NCBI GenBank assembly: GCA_016186145.1
Contig: JACPMF010000006.1
Span: 1-64,000 of the forward strand
DNA length: 64,000 nucleotides
DNA from: Candidatus Sungiibacteriota bacterium
Lineage (GTDB): Bacteria > Patescibacteria > Paceibacteria > Sungbacterales > SURF-37
Direction of reading: 5' to 3'
Shown: piece after piece, positions 39,700 to 47,830 of the stretch
How the letters are laid out: each line of letters opens with the position of its first letter
Position numbering within the stretch: position 1 is the first letter of the stretch
The notes under the pieces: generated by a model
Databases searched by the model: none
Told to the model about the DNA's origin: nothing
Seen by the model: only the letters and a program-made list of their open reading frames with translations
Translations under genes and position numbers: made by a program

Positions 39700-40674
39700 A
39701 TGATTCCACTTCCCCATCAACCAAAAATTATCCTCGAAGAGGAGGGCAAAGGAGTATATGAAATTGAGGGGCTGTATCCCGGTTACGGCCAAACACTTGG
39801 TAATGCAATACGGAGGGTTTTATTGTCGTCCTTGGACGGATCAGCCATAACGAGCGTAAGGATTGAAGGGGTAAATCATGAATTTACGACCATCCCGAAC
39901 GTATTGGAAGACGTGATTGAAGTCACATTAAATTTGAAACAAATCCATTTTCGAATGCATGATGACGGCCCGGTAACCGCAACGCTTCACGTTAAGGGCG
40001 AAAAAAAAGTTACTGCGAAAGACATTCAAACTTCATCACAGCTCGAGATGATGAACCCCGACCAGCACATAGCGACTATCACTGATAAAAAGGGAGAATT
40101 AATAATGGAGTTTACCGTTGAAAAGGGCCTCGGATATCAATCCGTTGAAACCAGGTCTCGCGAAAAGGTTCCGGTGGGAACAATCGCGTTAGATGCGGCA
40201 TTCTCCCCGGTTCGGCTTGTCCATTATGAAGTCGAAAATATGCGCGTTGGCGACCGTACCGACTACAATCGGCTTCGACTGCACATTGAAACGGATGGGT
40301 CACTCGTTCCTCGAGAGGCGTTTCGGCGGGCGGCAAAAATTTTAGCAGATCAGTTCAATGCACTATATGGAGTTTTTGCTGATCAAGAACCAGCTTCCGA
40401 AAATCGTGGGGGCGGAATGGCAGACAGCGCGGAGGAGCAGGAAGGAGAAGACAAAGAAATGTCATATGAGGAAATCGTCGCAAAGAAAAAAATTGACGAG
40501 ATGGAGTTTTCCACGCGAGTCCTTAATGCGCTCAGCAATGCGGGAATAAAAACCGCCGGACAACTGGCTAAAAAGAGCGAAAAAAAACTAAAGGAAGTCG
40601 AAGGGCTCGGCGATAAGGGAATTACGGAGGTAAAGAAGGCGCTGGGAAATTTAGGACTGACGCTTAAGCAATAA
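39700..40674 (+). CDS. rpoA: RNA polymerase subunit alpha
   Basis: The 324-residue protein has the N-terminal assembly domain (GYGQTLGNAIRRVLLSSLDGSAITSVRIEG, about residues 28-57, and TDYNRLRLHIETDG, about 187) and the C-terminal helix-hairpin-helix DNA-binding domain (about 260-324: FSTRVLNALSNAGIKTAGQLAKKSE...LGLTLKQ). The linker is rich in Glu and Gly. Length and order are normal. The start is fixed by the constant N-terminus and lies at the border of a family-3 repeat. Confidence 0.95.
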   Translation: MIPLPHQPKIILEEEGKGVYEIEGLYPGYGQTLGNAIRRVLLSSLDGSAITSVRIEGVNHEFTTIPNVLEDVIEVTLNLKQIHFRMHDDGPVTATLHVKGEKKVTAKDIQTSSQLEMMNPDQHIATITDKKGELIMEFTVEKGLGYQSVETRSREKVPVGTIALDAAFSPVRLVHYEVENMRVGDRTDYNRLRLHIETDGSLVPREAFRRAAKILADQFNALYGVFADQEPASENRGGGMADSAEEQEGEDKEMSYEEIVAKKKIDEMEFSTRVLNALSNAGIKTAGQLAKKSEKKLKEVEGLGDKGITEVKKALGNLGLTLKQ

Positions 40675-40680
40675 AGAATT

Positions 40681-40778
40681 CATCATCGAATTACGAATCC
40701 AGTACGAATGTACGAATTTAATTGATTATTCGTAGATTCGTAAGAGATTCGCTATTCGTTGATGGAACGGCAGCGAAT
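40681..40778 (+). repeat. Start-codon-linked inverted repeat, family 1 copy 3 (rplQ)
   Basis: Begins CATCATCGAATTACGAATCC, carries GATTCGCTATTCGTTGATGG at the right and the tail AACGGCAGCGAAT before the rplQ ATG. Confidence 0.85.
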
Positions 40779-41129
40779 ATGAGACACCTCAAAAAAGGGA
40801 GAAAATTCGGCCGTTTGGCTCGCCAGCGAAAAGCGCTGTTGCGAAATTTAGCTGCGGCATTAATCGAGAAAAGGAAGATCACTACAACAGCGGCAAAGGC
40901 AAAGGAACTTCGCCCGTTTGTGGAACAACTGATTACTTCCGGAAAAATAAAAACGGCCGCCGCAATACGGAAATTGTATGCCATACTCCCTGAGCGTTCT
41001 GCTAAAAAAATAATGGCGAGTCTGGAAAAACATACAGCCTCCCGGCAAAGCGGATATACGCGCATTATTAAACTCGGGCGGCGCAAAAGCGACGGGGCGG
41101 AAATGGCAATTATTGAATTCGTAGACTAG
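40779..41129 (+). CDS. rplQ: 50S ribosomal protein L17
   Basis: ATG at 40779 gives the constant L17 start MRHLKKGRKFGRLARQRKALLRNLAAALIEKRKITTT in 116 residues, and the C-terminal RIIKLGRRKSDGAEMAIIEFVD. A longer in-frame start at 40722 lies inside the inverted repeat and is rejected. L17 ends the alpha operon; rplM begins ten bases later, continuing the same transcript. Confidence 0.95.
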   Translation: MRHLKKGRKFGRLARQRKALLRNLAAALIEKRKITTTAAKAKELRPFVEQLITSGKIKTAAAIRKLYAILPERSAKKIMASLEKHTASRQSGYTRIIKLGRRKSDGAEMAIIEFVD

Positions 41130-41138
41130 CAAAAAACC

Positions 41139-41483
41139 ATGGAGACTATTCAAATTGACGCCGCAAACAAAAAAGTTGGCAGGATAGCAAGTGAAATCGC
41201 GCACCGTCTTCAGGGGAAAGACAGGCCGGACTGGCGTGCTCACAAAATGCCGTCTGTCCGAATTCTTGTTACCAATACCGATAAGCTCGTTTTTACGGGA
41301 AAAAAATTCGATCAGAAAAAGTATTATCGTCATACCGGAACAATCGGTCATTTGAAAATCATTCCGCTTTCGCGGCGTTTTGCGGCAGATTCCCGCAAAG
41401 TTCTTTATGCGGCAATAGCGCGAATGCTTCCGTATAACCGGCTTAAAAAAGAGCGCCTAAAAAATCTCGTTCTCCAGAAATAG
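41139..41483 (+). CDS. rplM: 50S ribosomal protein L13, short form
   Basis: The protein has the L13 features IDAANKKVGRIASEIAHRLQGKDRP, VTNTDKLVFTGKKFDQKKYYRHTG and the motif ARMLPYNRLKKERLKNL. At 114 residues it lacks about 25 C-terminal residues compared with the usual 140-150, a reduction common in CPR ribosomal proteins as far as can be judged. rpsI follows after 31 bases, the normal partner. Confidence 0.95.
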   Translation: METIQIDAANKKVGRIASEIAHRLQGKDRPDWRAHKMPSVRILVTNTDKLVFTGKKFDQKKYYRHTGTIGHLKIIPLSRRFAADSRKVLYAAIARMLPYNRLKKERLKNLVLQK

Positions 41484-41514
41484 CAGAGGTTTTCTACCAC
41501 ACTCAAAACAAACC

Positions 41515-42096
41515 ATGCCAGTTCAAAAAACAAAAAAGGCGGCAAAGCCAAAAAAGGCGCTGAAGGAAAAAGGCGCCGAACTTGAATTGCCAAAAAAGAA
41601 AGCGGAGAAACTTGAAATCGAGGCGACTCTGATTCCGGAACCGGCAATTGATAAAGAAAAACTGGAGGAAACGGATGAAAATTCCGCCGCCTTTTTATCT
41701 CAATCTGAACGATATTGGGAAGCGGTTGGAAGAAGAAAAACCGCAGTTGCAAGAGCACGCCTTTTTACACGCGGTGAAAAAGGGGTTTGGGTCCACGAAA
41801 AGCCGGTACAAACATATTTTCAGCAAGACCGCTTGGTTTCAATTATCGAAGAGCCGTTGAAGAAAATGAAATCCACCGATCGTTTTCGCGTAACCATAAA
41901 AGTTTCCGGGGGCGGAATGAACGCGCAAGCCGAAGCGGCCCGCCACGCTATTTCCCGCGCTCTCGTAAAATTTAATCCCGACTTCCGAAAACGCTTAAAA
42001 CGGGCCGGATTCTTAAAACGAGACCCGCGTATGAAGGAGCGGAAGAAGTTTGGCCTGAAAGGGGCGCGCAAGGCTCCGCAGTGGGCGAAACGATAA
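41515..42096 (+). CDS. rpsI: 30S ribosomal protein S9 with N-terminal extension
   Basis: Residues 66-193 are S9: YWEAVGRRKTAVARARLF, GGMNAQAEAARHAISRALV, and the basic KERKKFGLKGARKAPQWAKR tail that reaches the P-site tRNA. Residues 1-65 are an extra Lys/Ala/Glu-rich, probably disordered extension, absent from standard S9 of about 130 residues. The canonical end RRPQFSKR is altered to APQWAKR, keeping Lys-Arg at the C-terminus. A strong terminator follows. Confidence 0.93.
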   Translation: MPVQKTKKAAKPKKALKEKGAELELPKKKAEKLEIEATLIPEPAIDKEKLEETDENSAAFLSQSERYWEAVGRRKTAVARARLFTRGEKGVWVHEKPVQTYFQQDRLVSIIEEPLKKMKSTDRFRVTIKVSGGGMNAQAEAARHAISRALVKFNPDFRKRLKRAGFLKRDPRMKERKKFGLKGARKAPQWAKR

Positions 42097-42137
42097 GCGA
42101 ACCCGGCATTAAGTTTCAGAACTGGTTTTATAAAGCA

Positions 42138-42180
42138 AAATAAGAGGAGTGCGAAAAAAACGCATTCCTCTTATTTTTTT
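42138..42180. terminator. Bidirectional rho-independent terminator
   Basis: AAATAAGAGGAGTGCG pairs with CGCATTCCTCTTATTT (one wobble), followed by TTTT on the plus strand. On the minus strand it also serves the convergent gene ending at 42197. Confidence 0.9.
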
Positions 42181-42196
42181 ATTCGTTTGAGACGGC

Positions 42197-43597
42197 TCAA
42201 AAACTTGAAGAGTAAAGAAAACTGCCGCTTGCGCGCAAAATCCGGTTTGCCGATGCGTCGTAATCAAATACCCCGCCGCCCTGTTCAAAAATAATCGTTG
42301 CTGCAGGACCGCCGCCTCGGTTATCGATATCCACAACGCCGATGAATTTGCCGGCGGAAAAAATGCTATGCGCTTCTTTTTCTCCAAACCATGACGCATT
42401 GGCAAGACGCTCCTCGCCGGGCGAAAGTATCCGCTCGCGCGTTCCTGCTTTTCGAAACGGCGCCTGTTTCTCATCGGCGATCCACAATACTTCAAGAGCT
42501 CTCTCCGACCAAAAAAGAAGTTTTTTCCCGTCTTCAGAAAACTCCGCCCCGATAATGTTGCCCGAAATTGGAATTACTTCCGGCTCTTTACGCCTTCGGA
42601 CAAAAAAGCCGCCGGCCGAATCAATTAAAAATGCGTCGCCGTATGAATTCATTTCCATCCGGGTCGGTTCATCGCTTAAGTAAAACCCTTTCCGTCCTAA
42701 ATTTTCAACCTCCTCGCCGTTGAAATTCGCTGATGACAAAAATCCTCTCTTCGTTACGAACAATATTTGTTCTCCCGATACGCGAAAAGAGTGAACATCG
42801 GAAAAAAGCGGTTCGGCCGTCCTTTTTGTCCGATTGAACCGCAAAAGGGCGCCGCGATTCGTCAAAATGAAAAACTCGTCAGCAGACCCTCCAAAATCCG
42901 CCATGGTCACCATTCCAATATCCGTTGGCGGACGCAATTGCAATTCCTGGACGCGACCGCCCGCTAAGTTGATGATCGAAAACCGCACCGGCCCCCTCCG
43001 CTTTACCAAAAGCCGCTGATTCTCCGAATCCCATCGAAAATCTTCGATTCGTTCTACTGCGTCAAAAATTTTACTCTCAAGATTAAAAAGGTATGTGAAT
43101 GCTGTTCGTTCCGGCGCATAGATGAGGATCCACGAACTTCCCGGCAAAATTTCAAATTGCTCGATAGTGAGATCTCTGCGCATGAGACTAAGAACCTCAT
43201 CTTCAGTAATGGTTTCTGGAATAAGCAAAACGGAGCGAAATTCACTAATTGACTCCGGGGTAACATGAATTACCCGCTGCCAAGGGCGAAAGCCCTCCTT
43301 TTCAACTCGTACCGAATACAAATCCGGCGTAAGGTTAGTAACCAGGGCCCCGAACGAAATGATTCCGCTGTCTTTTACGGCATTGTTGTTTATAAAAATC
43401 CTGAAGTTATTTTGATTCGCCTTTATAAAAATACCGCCGGTGCGCACCACATGCCCGGTTTTTAAATCGAAATTGTATCCCAACGAGTATAAGACAATAA
43501 GAGGCGTGAGCAACAAGAAGAGCAGCGAGCCAAGATAAAAGATCACCCGCCGTTGGGCCTTTGGAAAAGGATGAGATGGTCTAAAAAATTCCGTCAT
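42197..43597 (-). CDS. Membrane-anchored PEGA and propeller-like protein
   Basis: A membrane helix (VIFYLGSLLFLLLTPLIVLYSLGY, about residues 18-41) anchors a 420-residue outer part. It starts with a PEGA-type unit (about 50-115: IFIKANQNNFRIFINNNAVKD...YSVRVEKEGFRPWQRVIHV), followed by strands repeating every 40-45 residues (FRWDSENQRLLVKRRG, ILFVTKRGFLSS, AEFSEDGKKLLFWSE), as in a beta-propeller. No enzyme motif is seen. PEGA domains are common on CPR and planctomycete surfaces. Function is probably structural or carbohydrate-binding. It converges with rpsI and is divergent from murA. Confidence 0.7.
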   Translation of the reverse strand: MTEFFRPSHPFPKAQRRVIFYLGSLLFLLLTPLIVLYSLGYNFDLKTGHVVRTGGIFIKANQNNFRIFINNNAVKDSGIISFGALVTNLTPDLYSVRVEKEGFRPWQRVIHVTPESISEFRSVLLIPETITEDEVLSLMRRDLTIEQFEILPGSSWILIYAPERTAFTYLFNLESKIFDAVERIEDFRWDSENQRLLVKRRGPVRFSIINLAGGRVQELQLRPPTDIGMVTMADFGGSADEFFILTNRGALLRFNRTKRTAEPLFSDVHSFRVSGEQILFVTKRGFLSSANFNGEEVENLGRKGFYLSDEPTRMEMNSYGDAFLIDSAGGFFVRRRKEPEVIPISGNIIGAEFSEDGKKLLFWSERALEVLWIADEKQAPFRKAGTRERILSPGEERLANASWFGEKEAHSIFSAGKFIGVVDIDNRGGGPAATIIFEQGGGVFDYDASANRILRASGSFLYSSSF

Positions 43598-43680
43598 ATT
43601 CTACTTTATACATTAAACGAGAAATAGGATGACTTGCAACACCCGGCGTTTACCAGTAATCTAAAAGTGGTTTTCCTGTA

Positions 43681-43785
43681 TTCATCATCGAATTACGAAT
43701 CAGCTGCGAATATACGAATTTCCACAACCTGATTATTCGTAAATTCGTAAAAGATTCGTTATTCGCCAATGAAGCGGCAGCGAAT
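43681..43785 (+). repeat. Start-codon-linked inverted repeat, family 1 copy 4 (murA)
   Basis: 105 bases from TTCATCATCGAATTACGAAT to AGCGGCAGCGAAT before the murA ATG. It differs from the smc copy (49185-49289) at only about eight positions. Confidence 0.88.
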
Positions 43786-45063
43786 ATGCAAAAATTCATT
43801 ATTGAAGGCGGACACCCTTTAGAGGGCGAAGTCATTATCGGCGGATCTAAAAATGCAGCTCTTCCGCTTATTGCGGCATCTCTTTTAACCGAAGAGCCGG
43901 TTTTGCTTGAAAATATTCCCGCCATCAGCGATGTCGCTGCGATGGCAAAAATTGCCGAAGGACTCGGGGCTCACATAGAATTTAATGCGGAGAAGAGCGC
44001 TATTCGCATTACCGCCGCCGCCCTTTCCAACCCCTCTGTTGACGAGGCGTTAACGAGAAAACTTCGCGGATCAGTCCTTTTTTCCGGAGCCCTCGTCGGC
44101 AGAATGCGAAATGCAATTTTACCATACCCTGGAGGGGATGTTATCGGAGCCCGTCCTCTTGCAACCCACCTCCATGCGCTTGAAGGCCTCGGATGCGTCA
44201 TATACGAGGACGGGAATAATCTGCGGATTGACGGCGCGTCACTTCACGGCGGCGAAATCGTTCTTGAGGAACAAAGCGTAACCGCAACAGAAAATACAAT
44301 ACTGGCGGCAGTGCTTGTCCCCGGCGAAACGATCATAACGCTTGCCGCGTTCGAACCGCATGTTCAGGAACTGGTTGCCTTTTTAAACAAAATGGGGGCG
44401 GATATTCAGTGGATTGATTTTTCGCGTCTTATGATTCGCGGCGTTAAACGCCTTAACGGGATAACGCACCGGATTAATCCCGATGAAATCGAGATTTCAA
44501 GTTTCGCCGCGCTGGCCGGAGCAACTCGATCGCGAATCTTTCTTCGAAATGTAGAACCGAAGTATCTTGATGCCATTTTCCTGCAACTAAGAAAAATGGG
44601 CGTTTCTTATACCATTTCGGGTAACGGACCACTGGCAACTCTAGGAATTGAGAAGCCGCCTGCCGTTTATAAAAGCTTTCGAATCCAGTCGGGGTTTTAT
44701 CCAAAACTGGTTACCGACCATATACCGCCATTTGCGGTTCTGGCAACGCAAGCCCACGGAACTTCTCTCATTCACGACTGGATGTACGAAAATCGGCTGC
44801 GTTATATTCCCGAATTGCAAAAAATGGGCGCTCATTGTACTATATTAGATCCGCACCGAGCACTCATAACCGGCCCGTCCAGCCTCCGAGGAAGCGAAAT
44901 TGAAACCTACGATATTCGTTCCGGCATGACGCTTGTCATCGCGGGCCTTACCGCAGAGGGCCGTTCAACGATTTCCAATATCGAACATATCGATAGGGGA
45001 TATGAAAAAATAGACCAGAGATTACGCGCTCTTGGAGCAAACATTGAAAGAATCAATGAATAA
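43786..45063 (+). CDS. murA: UDP-N-acetylglucosamine 1-carboxyvinyltransferase, Cys-to-Asp form
   Basis: MurA transfers enolpyruvate to UDP-GlcNAc, the first committed step of peptidoglycan synthesis. The 425-residue protein has GGSKNAALPLIAASLLTEEPV (about 20), the active loop PYPGGDVIGARPLATH (about 114-129), and the C-terminal GMTLVIAGLTAEGRSTISNIEHIDRGYE. The loop Cys attacked by fosfomycin is Asp118 here, the same change that makes some MurA enzymes naturally insensitive. The ATG lies at the border of a family-1 repeat. mreB follows after 22 bases. Confidence 0.95.
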   Translation: MQKFIIEGGHPLEGEVIIGGSKNAALPLIAASLLTEEPVLLENIPAISDVAAMAKIAEGLGAHIEFNAEKSAIRITAAALSNPSVDEALTRKLRGSVLFSGALVGRMRNAILPYPGGDVIGARPLATHLHALEGLGCVIYEDGNNLRIDGASLHGGEIVLEEQSVTATENTILAAVLVPGETIITLAAFEPHVQELVAFLNKMGADIQWIDFSRLMIRGVKRLNGITHRINPDEIEISSFAALAGATRSRIFLRNVEPKYLDAIFLQLRKMGVSYTISGNGPLATLGIEKPPAVYKSFRIQSGFYPKLVTDHIPPFAVLATQAHGTSLIHDWMYENRLRYIPELQKMGAHCTILDPHRALITGPSSLRGSEIETYDIRSGMTLVIAGLTAEGRSTISNIEHIDRGYEKIDQRLRALGANIERINE

Positions 45064-45068
45064 AAATT

Positions 45069-45077
45069 TGATATAAC
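45069..45077 (+). promoter_or_regulatory. Extended -10 promoter for mreB, leaderless
   Basis: TGATATAAC has the TGn extension. It ends 8 bases before the mreB ATG at 45086. Confidence 0.6.
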
Positions 45078-45085
45078 AAGTAACT

Positions 45086-46093
45086 ATGTTTACAAAAAAA
45101 CTAGGCATTGATCTCGGCACAACCAATACTCTTGTTTTTGTCCCAAACAGAGGAGTGGTTATCAACGAACCATCCGTTGTCGCGGTCTCTGTCGATGACA
45201 ATCGCGTTCTCGCGGTAGGCAATTCGGCCAAAGAAATGATCGGCCGCACTCCGGAAACCATTGTCGCGTATCGCCCCCTGAAAGACGGCGTTATCGCCGA
45301 TTACCGCGTAACCGAAGCCATGCTTCGCTATTTTATCGATAAATCCCTCGGCCGTATGCGTATGTTCCAGCCGGAAGTCATGATTTCTGTTCCCGCTGGA
45401 GTTACTTCAACCGAGCGAAGAGCCGTTGTTGAGGCCGCCACCAAAGCTGGCGCCAAAGCGGCGTATGTTGTGAAAGAACCCGTGCTTGCGGCAATCGGAG
45501 CGGGGATTCCCATCAATGAACCGTCAGGCCACATGATTGTCGATATCGGCGGCGGCACAACCGATGTCGCAGTCATCTCTCTTGGCGGCATTGTTGCCTC
45601 AACTTCGGTAAAAGTAGCCGGGAATAAACTCGACCAGGCAATCGCCGACTATATTAAACGAAATTACAATCTTGCAATTGGAGACCGCACCGCCGAAGAC
45701 ATCAAAATAGCTATTGGCAGCGCCGTTCCTTTAAGCGAAGAACTTTCCATGGAAATTAAAGGGCGTGATTTGATGAGCGGTTTGCCGCGAGTTATCGAAA
45801 TACGCTCCCCGGAAATAACAGAAGCGGTCTCGAATGAATTGAGCGAAATAATCCAGGCCATAAAGCAGGTTTTACATCAGACGCCGCCGGAACTTGCTGC
45901 GGATATTATGGAGCGGGGGATTGTGATGTCGGGAGGCACATCGCTCCTTCGCGGCATTGATGAGCTTGTATTTCAAGAAACCGGCGTTATTGCGCATATC
46001 GCTCAAAATCCCCTTCTTTCGGTGGCAAACGGAACCGGCATCGCGCTTGAACACTTAGACGTATACAAAAGAAGCATTATGACAAAACGGTAG
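45086..46093 (+). CDS. mreB: Rod shape-determining protein MreB
   Basis: MreB is the bacterial actin that positions wall synthesis. The 335-residue protein carries GIDLGTTNTLVFV (phosphate 1), VDIGGGTTDVAVISLGGIV (phosphate 2, about 155-173) and MSGGTSLLRGIDE (adenosine motif, about 282). Length is normal. It indicates a rod-type or at least shape-controlled cell. mreC and mreD are not next to it. Its own -10 box lies 8 bases before the ATG, in addition to possible read-through from murA. Confidence 0.95.
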   Translation: MFTKKLGIDLGTTNTLVFVPNRGVVINEPSVVAVSVDDNRVLAVGNSAKEMIGRTPETIVAYRPLKDGVIADYRVTEAMLRYFIDKSLGRMRMFQPEVMISVPAGVTSTERRAVVEAATKAGAKAAYVVKEPVLAAIGAGIPINEPSGHMIVDIGGGTTDVAVISLGGIVASTSVKVAGNKLDQAIADYIKRNYNLAIGDRTAEDIKIAIGSAVPLSEELSMEIKGRDLMSGLPRVIEIRSPEITEAVSNELSEIIQAIKQVLHQTPPELAADIMERGIVMSGGTSLLRGIDELVFQETGVIAHIAQNPLLSVANGTGIALEHLDVYKRSIMTKR

Positions 46094-46290
46094 CTCGGCA
46101 TCACGAAATTTTTTTCAGCTCGTTTGAAACAAAATTTCCATGCACTGCACAATGAAAAATTTTTATGAAGCCTTGCTTGCCTTACAAGCCATGAAGAAAA
46201 ACTTTATGTCAAAAAATATGCGATAGCAGAAATTTTGACAATTCGGCAATAAAAGTTTCCGACATACAGCCATTTTTGAAGTAAAATAAT

Positions 46291-46312
46291 TGGCGGACTC
46301 GAAAATCCGCCA
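46291..46312 (-). terminator. Terminator of the minus-strand CPBP/small-protein unit
   Basis: TGGCGGA / TCCGCCA, a 7-bp stem, followed on the minus strand by ATTATTTTAC. The stretch 46094-46290 holds only AT-rich sequence with small inverted repeats and no gene. Confidence 0.7.
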
Positions 46313-46322
46313 GAAATCGTTG

Positions 46323-46532
46323 CTATGGACTAGCAATAACGAATCTTTCCACCGAGATATCTGGATGGTATACGGCAAAAAACTCGATCGCAAGTTCCAC
46401 TTCCTCATCTGTAATGTCCTCGACCCACACCGGGGTTACCCACGAACCAGGGTTAACCTTTTCTGCTCCGAACAAGTAAACCGCAACCGCTACCACGCCC
46501 ATGCTACCGGGTGTCAGTTTGATCTTTGCCAC
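46323..46532 (-). CDS. Small protein translationally coupled to a CPBP protease
   Basis: The 69-residue frame starts with GTG at 46532, preceded by AGGAGG at 6-7 bases. It overlaps the end of the CPBP gene by 29 bases, so it is translated from the same transcript. The first 25 residues are moderately hydrophobic (MGVVAVAVYLFG) and the rest acidic (ITDEEVELAIEFFAVYH). No family is recognised. An immunity or regulatory peptide for the neighbouring protease is one guess without direct evidence. A terminator follows. Confidence 0.6.
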   Translation of the reverse strand: MAKIKLTPGSMGVVAVAVYLFGAEKVNPGSWVTPVWVEDITDEEVELAIEFFAVYHPDISVERFVIASP

Positions 46533-47247
46533 GCAAGTCCTCCTTTACTTTATTTCCATGTTCGTCTAAGCGTTTTATCGCAATTATATAAAGTAGCCAA
46601 TCCATTCCCATACCAACGCTATTGATAAAGAGATGTATTATCCCGGCAAAGACAATACTTCCTGAATTGATTGAGACGATGCCCCACAGAAGAGCGTAGG
46701 TTGGCGCGAAAATAAAGTAGCGGATAAGTGAAGCTTTTTGCATACCAGAATCCAGATGATATGCGCCAAAAAGAATCGCTTGGAGAAAGAGAAAGAAGAC
46801 ACCGAACGTACTTCCGAAGTCTTGCCAGACGATTATGAGTACCGCTCGATATAGAATCTCCTCCATGATAACCATGGGTATCATCAGGAAGAAATCACGT
46901 CTAACACTACCTTCCGCCTCCCGCAATTGTTCTAGAAACTCCTTTGATTGGTCGGCTGGCAATGCCCAGTAGAAAACCACTTTTCCATGCCCTCGTATGA
47001 GATTGAACACCGAACGACATCCTCCGAAGAAGTGAATAAGATGCAGATCGGTAACTACAACAAGCAGGTTTACTACAAGAACCGTGATAATGCTTGGATT
47101 AAGAGGGGGTAGTTTGAAAAGACCAAGAATGTTGTCCCTGTTTGCGAAACCTTCTAGGAAATGGTTTGCAAGTACAGCCCCGGCTAAGCCAAAGCTTATT
47201 CCTTGTCCAATAGCACCGGCTTTGCGTAGGACTTCATCCTTTTTCAA
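46504..47247 (-). CDS. CPBP family intramembrane metalloprotease
   Basis: CPBP (CAAX/bacteriocin-processing) enzymes are membrane glutamic or metal proteases. The 247-residue protein has EEILYRAVL (EExxYR motif, about residue 128), AYHLDSG (second motif His, about 162) and GIIHLFINSVG (HxxxN, about 205), with six or seven hydrophobic helices. It starts with TTG at 47247, chosen because GGGGAGGGA lies at the right distance and a sigma-70 promoter lies upstream. Substrate is unknown; in bacteria such proteins often act with peptides or bacteriocins, and a 69-residue protein is encoded directly downstream. Confidence 0.8.
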   Translation of the reverse strand: MKKDEVLRKAGAIGQGISFGLAGAVLANHFLEGFANRDNILGLFKLPPLNPSIITVLVVNLLVVVTDLHLIHFFGGCRSVFNLIRGHGKVVFYWALPADQSKEFLEQLREAEGSVRRDFFLMIPMVIMEEILYRAVLIIVWQDFGSTFGVFFLFLQAILFGAYHLDSGMQKASLIRYFIFAPTYALLWGIVSINSGSIVFAGIIHLFINSVGMGMDWLLYIIAIKRLDEHGNKVKEDLRGKDQTDTR

Positions 47248-47347
47248 AGATCCCTCCCCTTAGAAGAAGAAATCGCCAACTTTTCAGGAACTTCCAACAT
47301 CTTGCCGGCCATTTCCGCCCCTCCCTACAATCGTTTTGGTTTGACCA

Positions 47348-47376
47348 AAAATACCATAATAAAAGCTATTTGTCAA
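47348..47376 (-). promoter_or_regulatory. Sigma-70 type promoter (minus strand)
   Basis: On the minus strand TTGACA (47376-47371), a 17-base spacer and TATTTT (47353-47348) lie 100 bases before the CPBP start. Confidence 0.75.
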
Positions 47377-47472
47377 TGATTGTGGTTTTTCCAGTTTTTG
47401 CTATAGTTTTAACATTGTCATTAAATATTTGTATTTAGAGTTTAGAATTTAGGGTTTAGGATTTTCAAAAAT

Positions 47473-47757
47473 ATGGTAGTCCGAATGCGGCATACAAAAT
47501 CGAAACGGAATCGGGTACGCTCACACCATGCGCTCGCCCCGGTAAAATTTGGCGCATGCAGCCACTGCAAAGCGCCGATTTTGGGGCACACTGTTTGTAA
47601 AAATTGCGGCTATTACAAAAACCGGCAAGTGGTTGACGTTCTTGCCCGTCTTGATAAGAAAGAACGAAAAAAGAAAGAAAAAGAATTGCACGAACACGAA
47701 GAAGAAGCTGCCAAAAAAGGAGAAACATTGAACGCAGAAGAGTTATCGCACAAATGA
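47473..47757 (+). CDS. rpmF: 50S ribosomal protein L32 with C-terminal extension
   Basis: The start MRHTKSKRNRVRSHHAL and the zinc ribbon CSHC...CKNCGYYKNRQVVDVL (about residues 30-55) identify L32. About 35 further residues, almost all Lys and Glu, extend the usual 60-residue protein. Two N-terminal starts four codons apart are possible (ATG 47473 or the ATG of MRHTK at 47485). nusB follows after a family-2 repeat. Confidence 0.92.
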   Translation: MVVRMRHTKSKRNRVRSHHALAPVKFGACSHCKAPILGHTVCKNCGYYKNRQVVDVLARLDKKERKKKEKELHEHEEEAAKKGETLNAEELSHK

Positions 47758-47830
47758 ATCAGGAATTATGAATTAGGAATTACGGCACACTATAAACCCA
47801 TAATTCATAATTCATAATTCATAATTCCAG
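47758..47830. repeat. AT-rich inverted repeat before nusB (family 2, copy 2)
   Basis: GGAATTATGAATTAGGAATTA on the left is matched by tandem ATAATTCAT units on the right. It ends at the nusB ATG. Confidence 0.75.

Noticed and set aside
40722..40778. N-terminal extensions of rplQ, rpsK, rpsD, rnc and dnaG to the longest open frame
   Set aside because: The added residues are encoded by inverted repeats or fall outside the conserved family N-termini.
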